Source of the DNA: CAYUNI01 sp964446245
GTDB taxonomy: Bacteria; Patescibacteriota; Minisyncoccia; Phycocordibacterales; XYD1-FULL-46-19
DNA: 18,969 bases
Direction of reading: 5' to 3'
NCBI GenBank assembly: GCA_964446245.1
Contig: CAYUNI010000013.1
Coordinates: 1-18,969 of the forward strand
In this document: piece after piece, positions 1 to 5,616 of the stretch
Position numbering within the stretch: the stretch's first letter is position 1
How the letters are laid out: each line of letters begins with the position of its first letter
Program-made: the position numbers and the translations under genes
The notes under the pieces: generated by a model
Seen by the model: the letters and a program-made list of their open reading frames with translations, nothing else
Databases searched by the model: none
Told to the model about the DNA's origin: nothing

Positions 1-92
1 GTCTTTCGATCACGATTGTGACTACTGCTAAAAATAAAGAACAAGCCAGAGCTTTCTTTAAGGCGATTGGATTTCCGTTTAAGAAAAACTAA
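1..92 (+). CDS. rplE: 50S ribosomal protein L5, C-terminal end (partial)
   Basis: The reading frame is open from base 3 and ends at TAA 90-92. It encodes the last 29 residues of a protein whose 5' part lies outside the window. The tail reads SITIVTTAKNKEQARAFFKA followed by IGFPFKKN. This matches the conserved L5 C-terminus, an 'I-x-I-V-T-T-A-x-[TN]-x-x-x-x-[AG]-x-x-x-L/F-[KL]-x-[ILF]-G-F-P-F' pattern. L5 binds 5S rRNA in the central protuberance of the large subunit. Its place just upstream of rpsN and rpsH agrees with spc-operon order, although about 850 bp of other sequence intervenes here. The identification rests on a short segment plus gene order. Confidence 0.88.
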   Translation, partial: LSITIVTTAKNKEQARAFFKAIGFPFKKN

Positions 93-195
93 CGCGGACT
101 GAACGCGGGCCTAATGCCGATTGAACGCGGACTCCGCCTTCGCTACTTCCTCCATGTAAAGCTACGGCGAGGCAAAGGCGGATAAAACGCGGACA
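93..195. repeat. GC-rich dispersed repeat, left arm of inverted-repeat pair
   Basis: Starting right after the rplE stop there are four spaced occurrences of the 'aacgcggac/aacgcgggc' motif, one of them within 'aacgcggactccgcc'. Bases 158-178 are an exact 21-nt inverted copy of 799-819. Similarity continues outward on the inverted strand: the 'ttcgctacttcctcc' segment corresponds to 'ggaggtagcg' near 846-856. The 'cgcggactccgcc' motif recurs after secY (4798-4867). I see no coding potential. It looks like a dispersed intergenic repeat family. Confidence 0.7.
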
Positions 196-229
196 ATTTG
201 ATGTGAATGATATGGATGGGGATATTCCT

Positions 230-260
230 CCAGACGTCGAACGTCTGGAGACTTTTTTAT
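230..260 (+). terminator. Terminator-like hairpin, copy 1
   Basis: A perfect 8-bp stem ccagacgt (230-237) / acgtctgg (241-248) encloses a 3-nt loop and is followed by 'agacttttttatttt'. This is the form of an intrinsic terminator, and it could end transcription coming from rplE. A near-identical copy lies at 632-660. Confidence 0.55.
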
Positions 261-340
261 TTTGAAGTGTGTTGTCGTGGTAATGTAATTGGAATTGTGT
301 CGCATGGACTAAGAAAGAACTCAAAAGGGGGAGGTGGGAG

Positions 341-544
341 ATGGACAAGAGGTTTGTGTTTGGATTGGTCTTGTTTGTGGTTGGGTGTAAGTTATTTTGT
401 TTTATCGCTTTCAGACACATCGATACTGAGTCCATGGGCTCCCTTGAGGCCTGGTTGTTGCATACGGGGTTTATTTTGATTATGTCTGGGGCACCCATGG
501 CGGTAGTCAGTTATTTAGTACTTGGCGGAGGAGGAAGAGAATAA
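341..544 (+). CDS. Small two-helix membrane protein, unknown
   Basis: This 67-residue protein has two hydrophobic segments, about residues 5-24 (FVFGLVLFVVGCKLFCFIAF) and 40-61 (LLHTGFILIMSGAPMAVVSY and on). A short charged linker (RHIDTES) separates them, and the tail is GGGGRE. It is probably a small inner-membrane protein, and I do not recognise a family. The ATG at 341 is preceded by a very purine-rich tract (gggggaggtgggag, 327-340), an SD-like signal that the flanking ribosomal genes lack. The gene sits alone between terminator-like hairpins and inverted repeats that interrupt the ribosomal operon. It could be spurious, since it is short and G-rich, but SD plus coherent hydrophobic pattern favour a real gene. 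Confidence 0.45.
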   Translation: MDKRFVFGLVLFVVGCKLFCFIAFRHIDTESMGSLEAWLLHTGFILIMSGAPMAVVSYLVLGGGGRE

Positions 545-570
545 GTTAATTTAGACATTATAACTAAGCC

Positions 571-616
571 CAGAAGGGCGGGCTTCTCTGGAGTGCCAGC
601 GAGACCCGCCCTTCTG
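571..616. repeat. Inverted repeat / long-loop hairpin
   Basis: The 12-nt cagaagggcggg (571-582) and cccgcccttctg (605-616) are perfect inverse complements separated by 22 nt. It lies 26 nt after the small membrane-protein gene. There is no T-run after it, so it is not a classical terminator. It may be an RNA structure protecting the 3' end, or a repeat unit. Confidence 0.6.
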
Positions 617-631
617 AAGCTTTCAGCCTCT

Positions 632-660
632 CCAAACGTCGAACGTCTGGAGACTTTTTG
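632..660 (+). terminator. Terminator-like hairpin, copy 2
   Basis: ccaaacgt (632-639) / acgtctgg (643-650), with one mismatched pair, is followed by 'agactttttg'. It is a direct repeat of the hairpin at 230-260 with one base changed in the stem. Together the two copies bracket the small membrane-protein gene. Confidence 0.5.
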
Positions 661-696
661 TTTCCTATTCGTATCATTCGCATTATTTCGTATTAT

Positions 697-880
697 GAAA
701 GTCCGCGTTCCGCCAGCTGGCGGAGTCTGTATTAGTCAGCGTTCAGTCCGCCGGCGGTGGAATCCGCGTTTAATTTGCGTAGATCAGCGTCTAATCTGCC
801 TTTGCCTCGCCGTAGCTTTCTTTGACCTTTCGTAGCTTTACGCGAAGGAGGTAGCGTAGGCAGGATAGTCCGCATTTGTT
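697..880. repeat. GC-rich dispersed repeat, right arm of inverted-repeat pair
   Basis: This segment carries the repeat family in inverted orientation relative to 93-195: 'agtccgcgtt', 'ccgccggcgg' and 'aatccgcgttt'. It contains a perfect 16-bp palindrome at 709-724 (tccgccagctggcgga), which recurs exactly at 4806-4821. Bases 799-819 are the exact inverse of 158-178. A 'cgtagcttt' motif is duplicated (811-819 and 831-839). I find no supported gene here. Confidence 0.7.
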
Positions 881-881
881 G

Positions 882-910
882 TTGACACCCCGTCCTTATT
901 TTGCTAGGAT
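882..910 (+). promoter_or_regulatory. Promoter for rpsN-rplO operon
   Basis: A consensus -35 TTGACA (882-887), a 17-nt spacer and -10 TAGGAT (905-910) predict a start near 917, about 27 nt before rpsN. It lies just downstream of the repeat block and would restore transcription of the ribosomal genes after the interruption. Confidence 0.75.
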
Positions 911-943
911 AGCAATGGCTCTTAGAGCCTATATTTTTGTCTT

Positions 944-1129
944 ATGGCTAAAAAATCTGTAATCGCTCGTGCTCAAAAAACGCCGAAATTTTCTTCTCGT
1001 GTTGTTCGGCGCTGTTTCCGTTGTGGGCGTAAACACGCTTTTATGCGAGATTTTGATTTGTGTCGAATTTGTTTTCGTGAATTAGCAAATGAGGGTAAAA
1101 TCCCTGGTATTAAAAAATCTTCATGGTAA
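944..1129 (+). CDS. rpsN: 30S ribosomal protein S14, type Z
   Basis: This 61-residue protein has the short zinc-binding S14 form: C24-x2-C27 and C40-x2-C43 (CFRCGRK ... LCRICFRE) with the C-terminal GKIPGIKKSSW. S14 joins the 30S head late in assembly next to the decoding region. The length equals the usual 61 aa of zinc-type S14. The start at 944 has no SD; the leader is A/T-rich and ends 'gtctt'. The last 7 nt overlap the start of rpsH, so the two are probably translationally coupled. It is the first gene after the promoter at 882-910. Confidence 0.96.
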   Translation: MAKKSVIARAQKTPKFSSRVVRRCFRCGRKHAFMRDFDLCRICFRELANEGKIPGIKKSSW

Positions 1130-1521
1130 CCGATCCTATTTCCAATATGTTAGTTCAGTTGAAGAACGCTGCTAAGGTTGGCAAGACCGAAGTTGTTTTT
1201 CCATGTTCAAATTTAAAATTTGAGATTGCCAAAGTTTTGGAGAAAGCGGGTTATGTTAAGGATGTTGTTAAGAAGGGTAAGAAAGTTAAGAAGTTTATTG
1301 CTTGTGATATCGTTTATGGTGCTGATGGCCGACAAGCTAAACTGAAAGATATTAAAAGAATTTCTAAGCCGTCCTGTCGAGTTTATTGTTCGGTCGCCGA
1401 TCTCAAGCCATCGAGAAACGGTTTTGGGCTGAAGGTTTTGTCTACTCCTAAAGGTCTTTTGACTGACAGGGAAGCAAAAGCGGAAAAAGTCGGCGGAGAA
1501 TTAATGTTTGAAATTTGGTAA
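1123..1521 (+). CDS. rpsH: 30S ribosomal protein S8
   Basis: This 132-residue protein begins MVTDPISNMLVQLKNA, close to the universal S8 start '(T)DPIADMLTRIRNA'. It ends with TDREAKAEKVGGELMFEIW, matching the S8 tail 'xDxxARxxxvGGEllcxvW'. S8 binds 16S rRNA helix 21 as a primary assembly protein, and in well-studied bacteria it represses the spc operon; whether it does so here is not visible. The ATG at 1123 overlaps rpsN by 7 nt, so initiation likely depends on rpsN translation. Length is normal for the family. Confidence 0.96.
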   Translation: MVTDPISNMLVQLKNAAKVGKTEVVFPCSNLKFEIAKVLEKAGYVKDVVKKGKKVKKFIACDIVYGADGRQAKLKDIKRISKPSCRVYCSVADLKPSRNGFGLKVLSTPKGLLTDREAKAEKVGGELMFEIW

Positions 1522-1531
1522 TTTACATATT

Positions 1532-2065
1532 ATGTCACGCATAGGAAAACAACCGATAATTCTCCCAGAAAAAGTGACTGCCAGTCAAGATGGCGAGAAG
1601 ATTACAATTACTGGTCCTCTCGGTTCTTTGCAACGAGATTTTTTACCGGTGATTGAGATAAAAATTGCCGATAAAGAAATCATCCTTGCTCCTAAAAAGG
1701 AAGATTCTAACTCGCGAGCTTTGTGGGGGACTTATGCTTCTCATTTGTCCAACATGGTAGAAGGGGTCACTAAAGGTTTTGAAAAGAAACTTATGATTGA
1801 AGGTGTCGGTTATAAAATGAATATTGTTGGCAATAAGGTTGTCCTCAATGTTGGGTTTTCTCATCCGGTAGAACTTGAGATTCCTGCTGGCCTTAAGGTC
1901 GTCACCGAAAAAAATCAAATGACCATTAGCGGGTTTGACAAAGAATTGGTCGGTGGCTTTTCTGCCAAGGTTCGCTCGTATAAGAAGGTTGAGCCTTACA
2001 AGGGTAAGGGGATTCGCTATATTGATGAAAAAGTCCGTCGTAAGCAAGGTAAAAAATCAACCTAA
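1532..2065 (+). CDS. rplF: 50S ribosomal protein L6
   Basis: I chose the ATG at 1532 (MSRIGKQPIILPEKVT), which matches the conserved L6 start. An in-frame TTG at 1508 would add eight residues and overlap rpsH. The product is 177 aa, as expected for the two-domain L6. The second domain shows the signature GFDKELVGGFSAKVRSYKKV and then EPYKGKGIRYIDE (residues about 131-163). L6 sits near the GTPase-associated centre and sarcin-ricin loop of the large subunit. It starts 10 nt after rpsH, and no SD is visible ('ttacatattatg'). Confidence 0.96.
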   Translation: MSRIGKQPIILPEKVTASQDGEKITITGPLGSLQRDFLPVIEIKIADKEIILAPKKEDSNSRALWGTYASHLSNMVEGVTKGFEKKLMIEGVGYKMNIVGNKVVLNVGFSHPVELEIPAGLKVVTEKNQMTISGFDKELVGGFSAKVRSYKKVEPYKGKGIRYIDEKVRRKQGKKST

Positions 2066-2084
2066 TTTTAATTAAAGTTTTATT

Positions 2085-2456
2085 ATGCCTACCATCAAGT
2101 CAAAAACTGAAAAGAGGGAGCGACGACATCGACGAGTTCGAGCGCGAATTTTTGGCACAGCTTCTTGCCCAAGATTGTCTATTTTTCGATCGAATCGTTT
2201 TATTTATGCTCAATTGATTGATGATGAGGCTGGGCGCACTTTAGCTGAAGCTAATGATTCAAAAATCAAGCCGTCTAAAAAATCTGATAAGGGTTTTGCT
2301 AAGGTTGATCGCTCTGTATCTGTTGGTCAAGAATTAGCCAAGAAAGCCAAGGCTCTTGGTTTGATCAAGGTAGTTTTTGATCGAGGGGGTTATCAGTACA
2401 CTGGTCGAGTAAAGGCGATCGCTGAGGGGGCTCGTGAAGGAGGTTTAGAGTTTTAA
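2085..2456 (+). CDS. rplR: 50S ribosomal protein L18
   Basis: This 123-residue protein has a basic N-terminus (KTEKRERRHRRVRARIFG), then the L18 core PRLSIFRSNRFIYAQLIDD and the C-terminal block VVFDRGGYQYTGRVKAIAEG with AREGGLEF. That block is the diagnostic L18 'vvFDRgGylYhGrvkALAdaAREaGLxF' motif. L18 helps deliver 5S rRNA to the large subunit together with L5. It begins 19 nt after rplF with an A/T-rich leader and no SD. It is in its normal place between L6 and S5. Confidence 0.96.
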   Translation: MPTIKSKTEKRERRHRRVRARIFGTASCPRLSIFRSNRFIYAQLIDDEAGRTLAEANDSKIKPSKKSDKGFAKVDRSVSVGQELAKKAKALGLIKVVFDRGGYQYTGRVKAIAEGAREGGLEF

Positions 2457-2465
2457 AATTTATAT

Positions 2466-3023
2466 ATGGAGAACAAGCCAAACAATAATCGAAATAACAA
2501 TGACCGCCGATCAGGTGGAGCTGATAATCGACGAGGTGGTGCGCCAAGACGTGGCCGAGGGAACGACCGTCGAGGAGGAGAGCGCGTTAAACCAGAATTT
2601 GACCATAAAGTAATCGCTGTCCGTCGAGTCGCTCGTGTGGTGGCCGGTGGTCGCCGTTTCAATTTTTCTGTTGTCTTGGTGGCTGGTAATCGCAAAGGGA
2701 AGGTTGGTGTTGGTATAGGTAAGGCAGGAGACACCTCTTTGGCGATTGCTAAAGCGATGAATGATGCTCAGAAAAACATGCTTACTTTGGCTCTAACAAA
2801 AAATAATTCAATTGCTCATCCGGTCGAGGCTAAATACAATTCTTCCGTGGTCATTTTGAAGCCAGCGCCGGCCCGAGGATTGGTGGCTGGTAGTGCTGTC
2901 CGGAACATTTTAGAATTAGCTGGTGTCCACGATGTAAATTCTAAAGTTTTATCACGAAGTAAAAATAAGCTTAACATTGCTCGTGCTACTATTGTCGCTT
3001 TGAGCCAACTTAAGACCAAGTAA
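2466..3023 (+). CDS. rpsE: 30S ribosomal protein S5 with Arg/Gly/Asn-rich extension
   Basis: This is a 185-residue S5. Residues about 46-95 carry the KH-like S5 domain (HKVIAVRRVARVVAGGRRFN, then VGVGIGKAGD). The C-terminal domain follows (ILKPAPARGLVAGSAVRNIL, ELAGVHDVNSKVLSRSKN). S5 lies at the mRNA entry tunnel and influences decoding fidelity. The first ~42 residues are a low-complexity N/R/G/D stretch (NNNRNNNDRRSGG, RRGGAPRRGRGNDRRGG), presumably disordered and RNA-binding; typical S5 has a much shorter lead-in. The next gene is rplO, 10 nt downstream: the rpmD (L30) gene usually found there is absent. Confidence 0.96.
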   Translation: MENKPNNNRNNNDRRSGGADNRRGGAPRRGRGNDRRGGERVKPEFDHKVIAVRRVARVVAGGRRFNFSVVLVAGNRKGKVGVGIGKAGDTSLAIAKAMNDAQKNMLTLALTKNNSIAHPVEAKYNSSVVILKPAPARGLVAGSAVRNILELAGVHDVNSKVLSRSKNKLNIARATIVALSQLKTK

Positions 3024-3033
3024 TTTTACGCCT

Positions 3034-3465
3034 ATGCAAATCCATGAATTAAAACGAAAAAACCCGCTTAAGAAAAAGAAGCTAATTGGTCGTGGCGGTA
3101 AGCGTGGTAAGACTTCTGGTAAGGGGACAAAAGGACAGCTTGCTCGAGCTGGTCGTAAATTGCGTCCAGAACTTCGCGATATCATCAAAAAGATTCCTAA
3201 ACTTCGCGGTTATCGAGTGGGGACAATTTCCCCTAAGATGGTGCCAGTTAATTTAACAGTCTTAGACAAGACCTTTTCTTCTGGTGAGATAGTATCTAGG
3301 GAGTCTCTAGCTTCAAAGAAAATTGTTTCTAAAGTGGCAAGTCGTTTCCCGTTAGTCAAAATTTTGGCGACTGGTGTTATCACAAAGGCGTTGACGATTA
3401 AAGATTGCTCAGTTTCGGCTGCCGCTAAGGAGAAGATTGAAAAAGCTGGCGGAAAGGTTATTTAA
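3034..3465 (+). CDS. rplO: 50S ribosomal protein L15
   Basis: This 143-residue protein has the classic basic Gly-rich N-terminus (KRKNPLKKKKLIGRGGKRGK, then TSGKGTKGQLARAG). The C-terminal half ends LTIKDCSVSAAAKEKIEKAG and GKVI, as in L15. L15 spans several 23S rRNA domains and joins late in assembly. Length is normal. It follows rpsE directly, without rpmD, and is followed by a terminator-like hairpin before secY. No SD is visible ('ttttacgcctatg'). Confidence 0.96.
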   Translation: MQIHELKRKNPLKKKKLIGRGGKRGKTSGKGTKGQLARAGRKLRPELRDIIKKIPKLRGYRVGTISPKMVPVNLTVLDKTFSSGEIVSRESLASKKIVSKVASRFPLVKILATGVITKALTIKDCSVSAAAKEKIEKAGGKVI

Positions 3466-3474
3466 GATTGCCTT

Positions 3475-3496
3475 AAGCCCCGTGATGGGGGCTTTT
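3475..3496 (+). terminator. Weak terminator / attenuator between rplO and secY
   Basis: aagcccc (3475-3481) and ggggctt (3488-3494) form a 7-bp stem with a 6-nt loop, followed by only a short T-run (tttt, 3493-3496). It starts 9 nt after the rplO stop. It probably reduces rather than stops readthrough into secY, lowering SecY relative to the ribosomal proteins (inference). Confidence 0.5.
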
Positions 3497-3519
3497 GCTA
3501 AATAAGTTAACAAAAAAAT

Positions 3520-4794
3520 ATGCTAGATAAATTTTTCACTAAAGTAAGACTGGTCTTGGAAGATGCTTCTTTGCGTCGCCGAGTATTTTTTGTTTTGGCA
3601 ATCTTAGCTCTTTCTCGATTAGGGACGACCATACCAATTCCCGGCGTTGATGTGATTCAGCTGGAAAGATTTTTAAGTGATAGCCAATTTTTTGGCATGC
3701 TTAATATTTTCTCCGGTGGTGGATTGTCTAATCTTTCAATAATGATGTTGGGTGTCGGGCCTTTTATTACGGCGTCGATTATCATGCAGTTGCTGACTCT
3801 TATTTTCCCTGCAATGAAGCAGATGTATCATGAAGATGGAGAAGCAGGGAGACGTAAGGTAGCTCAGTATTCCAGATTGCTTTCAGTGCCTTTAGCCGCT
3901 TTTCAAGGTATGGGTTTGTTGGTCATCTTGGAGCGCCAGGGGATTTTCCAGAGCCTAACAATGTTTGATCGTTTGACTAATATCCTCGTGGTGGTGGCGG
4001 GGTCTGTCCTTTTGATGTGGTTGGGAGAATTGATTTCTGAATATGGTATTGGGAACGGAGTTTCGTTGATTATTTTCTCTGGTATCGTCTCTCGTATTCC
4101 TAGTTTGGTAAGTCAATCTTGGGCAACTTTTGATATTAGCCAAGTCCCAGTCTATCTTTTATTTGCTGTAGTGGCGATTGCGGCTTTAGCGGCGGTAGTT
4201 TTTATGACCGAAGCAGAGAGACCGATTCCGGTGACTTATGCCAAACGGGTTAGAGGATCTAAGGTATATGGGGGTATGTCGACTTATTTGCCGATTCGGG
4301 TTAATAATGCGGGAGTAATGCCGATTATTTTTGCTATTTCTATTTTGCTTTTTCCGCAAATGATTGCCAACTTTTTAATGGCGTCTGGCAACTCTTTTGT
4401 TCAGGGATTTGCTCAGTTTTTGACTAGTTTTTTGAACAATACTTGGCTTTACGGCGCAACCTACTTTATCTTGGTGGTCGTCTTTACTTATTTTTATTCT
4501 GCCGTCACTTTTGACCCAGAAGCAATCTCAGAAAATTTACAGAAAAGCGGGGCCTTTATTCCAGGGGTTAGGCCGGGACACTCGACATCTCTTCATTTGG
4601 CTAAGATTTTAACTCGTCTTACTTTGGTTGGTTCTGTTTTTCTGGGTTTGGTGGCTTTGTTGCCAATCGCGCTTCAAGGGATTACTGGAATCGGAGCTCT
4701 GGCTATTGGTGGTACTAGCTTGTTGATTGTTGTATCAGTGGCGCTTGATTTTGTAAAACAATTGGACGCTCAGGTCTCGATGCGAGAATACTAG
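3520..4794 (+). CDS. secY: Protein translocase subunit SecY
   Basis: This 424-residue protein has about ten hydrophobic segments in SecY order. Recognisable blocks are RLGTTIPIPGVD (end of TM1 and plug region), GVGPFITASIIMQLL (TM2) and EDGEAGRRKVAQYSR (cytosolic loop). Further on are MTEAERPIPVTYAKR (loop with conserved ERPIP and basic residues), LPIRVNNAGVMPIIFA and ENLQKSGAFIPGVRPG. SecY forms the membrane channel for protein export and insertion. Length is typical. It lies downstream of rplO as in most bacteria, with adk and map following. There is no SD ('aacaaaaaaatatg'). The stop is TAG, and repeats begin immediately after it. Confidence 0.97.
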   Translation: MLDKFFTKVRLVLEDASLRRRVFFVLAILALSRLGTTIPIPGVDVIQLERFLSDSQFFGMLNIFSGGGLSNLSIMMLGVGPFITASIIMQLLTLIFPAMKQMYHEDGEAGRRKVAQYSRLLSVPLAAFQGMGLLVILERQGIFQSLTMFDRLTNILVVVAGSVLLMWLGELISEYGIGNGVSLIIFSGIVSRIPSLVSQSWATFDISQVPVYLLFAVVAIAALAAVVFMTEAERPIPVTYAKRVRGSKVYGGMSTYLPIRVNNAGVMPIIFAISILLFPQMIANFLMASGNSFVQGFAQFLTSFLNNTWLYGATYFILVVVFTYFYSAVTFDPEAISENLQKSGAFIPGVRPGHSTSLHLAKILTRLTLVGSVFLGLVALLPIALQGITGIGALAIGGTSLLIVVSVALDFVKQLDAQVSMREY

Positions 4795-4872
4795 TAGACG
4801 CGGACTCCGCCAGCTGGCGGAACGCTGATCTCGCAGATTAAACGCGGACTCCGCCGCCGGCTGGCGGAATGC
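4795..4872. repeat. Dispersed GC-rich repeat after secY
   Basis: Two tandem degenerate units of 'acgcggactccgcc...ctggcggaa[ct]gctg' start 3 nt after the secY stop. The first contains the exact 16-bp palindrome tccgccagctggcgga (4806-4821) also present at 709-724. The second has the variant ccgccgccggctggcgg (4851-4867). The unit between them (aacgctgatctcgcagatta) resembles 'gcgtagatcagcgtctaat' near 777-795 in inverse orientation. This is the same family as in the 93-880 insertion. Confidence 0.7.
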
Positions 4873-4876
4873 TGGT

Positions 4877-4903
4877 TTGACTCTACCATGTCTTTATTAT
4901 AGT
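4877..4903 (+). promoter_or_regulatory. Possible weak promoter upstream of adk
   Basis: TTGACT (4877-4882) is followed after 15 nt by TATAGT (4898-4903). The spacer is shorter than the preferred 17 and a terminator lies between this site and adk, so its use for adk is uncertain. Confidence 0.3.
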
Positions 4904-4924
4904 GCTTGATTCCTTTTATTTTTT

Positions 4925-4951
4925 AAACCAGCCCTAAGGGGTTGGTTTTTG
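4925..4951 (+). terminator. Intrinsic terminator upstream of adk
   Basis: aaccagccc (4926-4934) / gggttggtt (4939-4947) makes a 9-bp stem with one G.U pair and a short loop, followed by a T-run (4946-4950). It probably ends the secY transcript. If the promoter at 4877-4903 is used, it would act as an attenuator for adk. Confidence 0.7.
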
Positions 4952-5005
4952 TATTTGAGCGAAAATATCTTTGCATTTCGACGCTCCCTATGCCATCATA
5001 GAAAG

Positions 5006-5611
5006 ATGAATAATCAACAAGCTTTTATTTTTATCGGGCGGTCAGGATGTGGTAAGGGGACTCAAGCTAGTCTTTTGCGGGATTATTTGAATGCTAAAGG
5101 CATTGTCTCGTCCGAACATCCGCTCTTTTATGTTGAGACAGGAGATAAGTTCCGAGAATTTATTACTGGCACTAGTCACTCTAGTCGTCTCTCTAAAGAA
5201 ATTATGGATCAAGCCGAGCGCCAGCCAGATTTTTTGGCAATTTGGAATTGGTCTCGATTGTTAGTGGAAAATTTAATGGGAGATGAGCATTTGCTTTTTG
5301 ATGGTACCCCCCGTTCTTTGAATGAGGCGAAAACTTTAGCTACCGCTTTGAAATTTTATTGTTATGATAAGCCAGTAGTTATTAATTTGGATGTCTCTGT
5401 CGATTGGGCGACCACTCGCTTGACCGAACGCGGACGAGGCGATGACAAAGCTTCCGGTGATATCGCTCGGCGCTTGGCTTGGTATGAGAGTGATGTTGTC
5501 CCAGCGCTTGAGTATTATCAAAATGATTCTTACCATCGTTTCCTGCGGATAAATGGCGAGCAGGCGGTTGAGGCTGTCCATCAGGAGATAGTTAATCAAT
5601 TGGGAATATAA
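5006..5611 (+). CDS. adk: Adenylate kinase (divergent, short LID)
   Basis: This is a 201-residue nucleoside monophosphate kinase of the adenylate kinase family (ATP + AMP to 2 ADP). The P-loop is GRSGCGKGT (residues 11-19). ETGDKFREFI (44-53) corresponds to the AMP-binding 'STGDmlR'. FDGTPRSLNEA (98-108) replaces the usual 'DGFPR'. RLTERGRGDDKASGDIARRL (138-157) contains the Arg and Asp-Asp residues of the LID and catalytic region. The LID is short and lacks the four-Cys zinc site. I chose ATG 5006 (MNNQQAFIF), since earlier in-frame starts add a segment without family similarity; 'agaaag' precedes it. Its place between secY and map supports adk, though the divergent motifs leave another NMP kinase specificity possible. 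Confidence 0.85.
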   Translation: MNNQQAFIFIGRSGCGKGTQASLLRDYLNAKGIVSSEHPLFYVETGDKFREFITGTSHSSRLSKEIMDQAERQPDFLAIWNWSRLLVENLMGDEHLLFDGTPRSLNEAKTLATALKFYCYDKPVVINLDVSVDWATTRLTERGRGDDKASGDIARRLAWYESDVVPALEYYQNDSYHRFLRINGEQAVEAVHQEIVNQLGI

Positions 5612-5616
5612 GATAA

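Noticed and set aside
79..498. Minus-strand 139-codon open frame over the repeat block
   Set aside because: It overlaps the rplE end, the repeats, the terminator hairpin and the better-supported plus-strand small gene. No start signal is evident.
593..835. Open frame of 80 codons across the repeat region upstream of rpsN
   Set aside because: It spans the terminator hairpin and GC-rich dispersed repeats, has no SD, and its translation follows repeat sequence rather than protein-like composition.
93..880. CRISPR array
   Set aside because: The repeats are degenerate, irregularly spaced and inverted relative to one another, with no regular repeat-spacer pattern and no cas genes.
4949..5005. Upstream TTG extension of adk by 19 residues
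   Set aside because: It begins within the T-run of the terminator, and the added residues have no adenylate kinase similarity. ATG 5006 matches the family start just before the P-loop strand.
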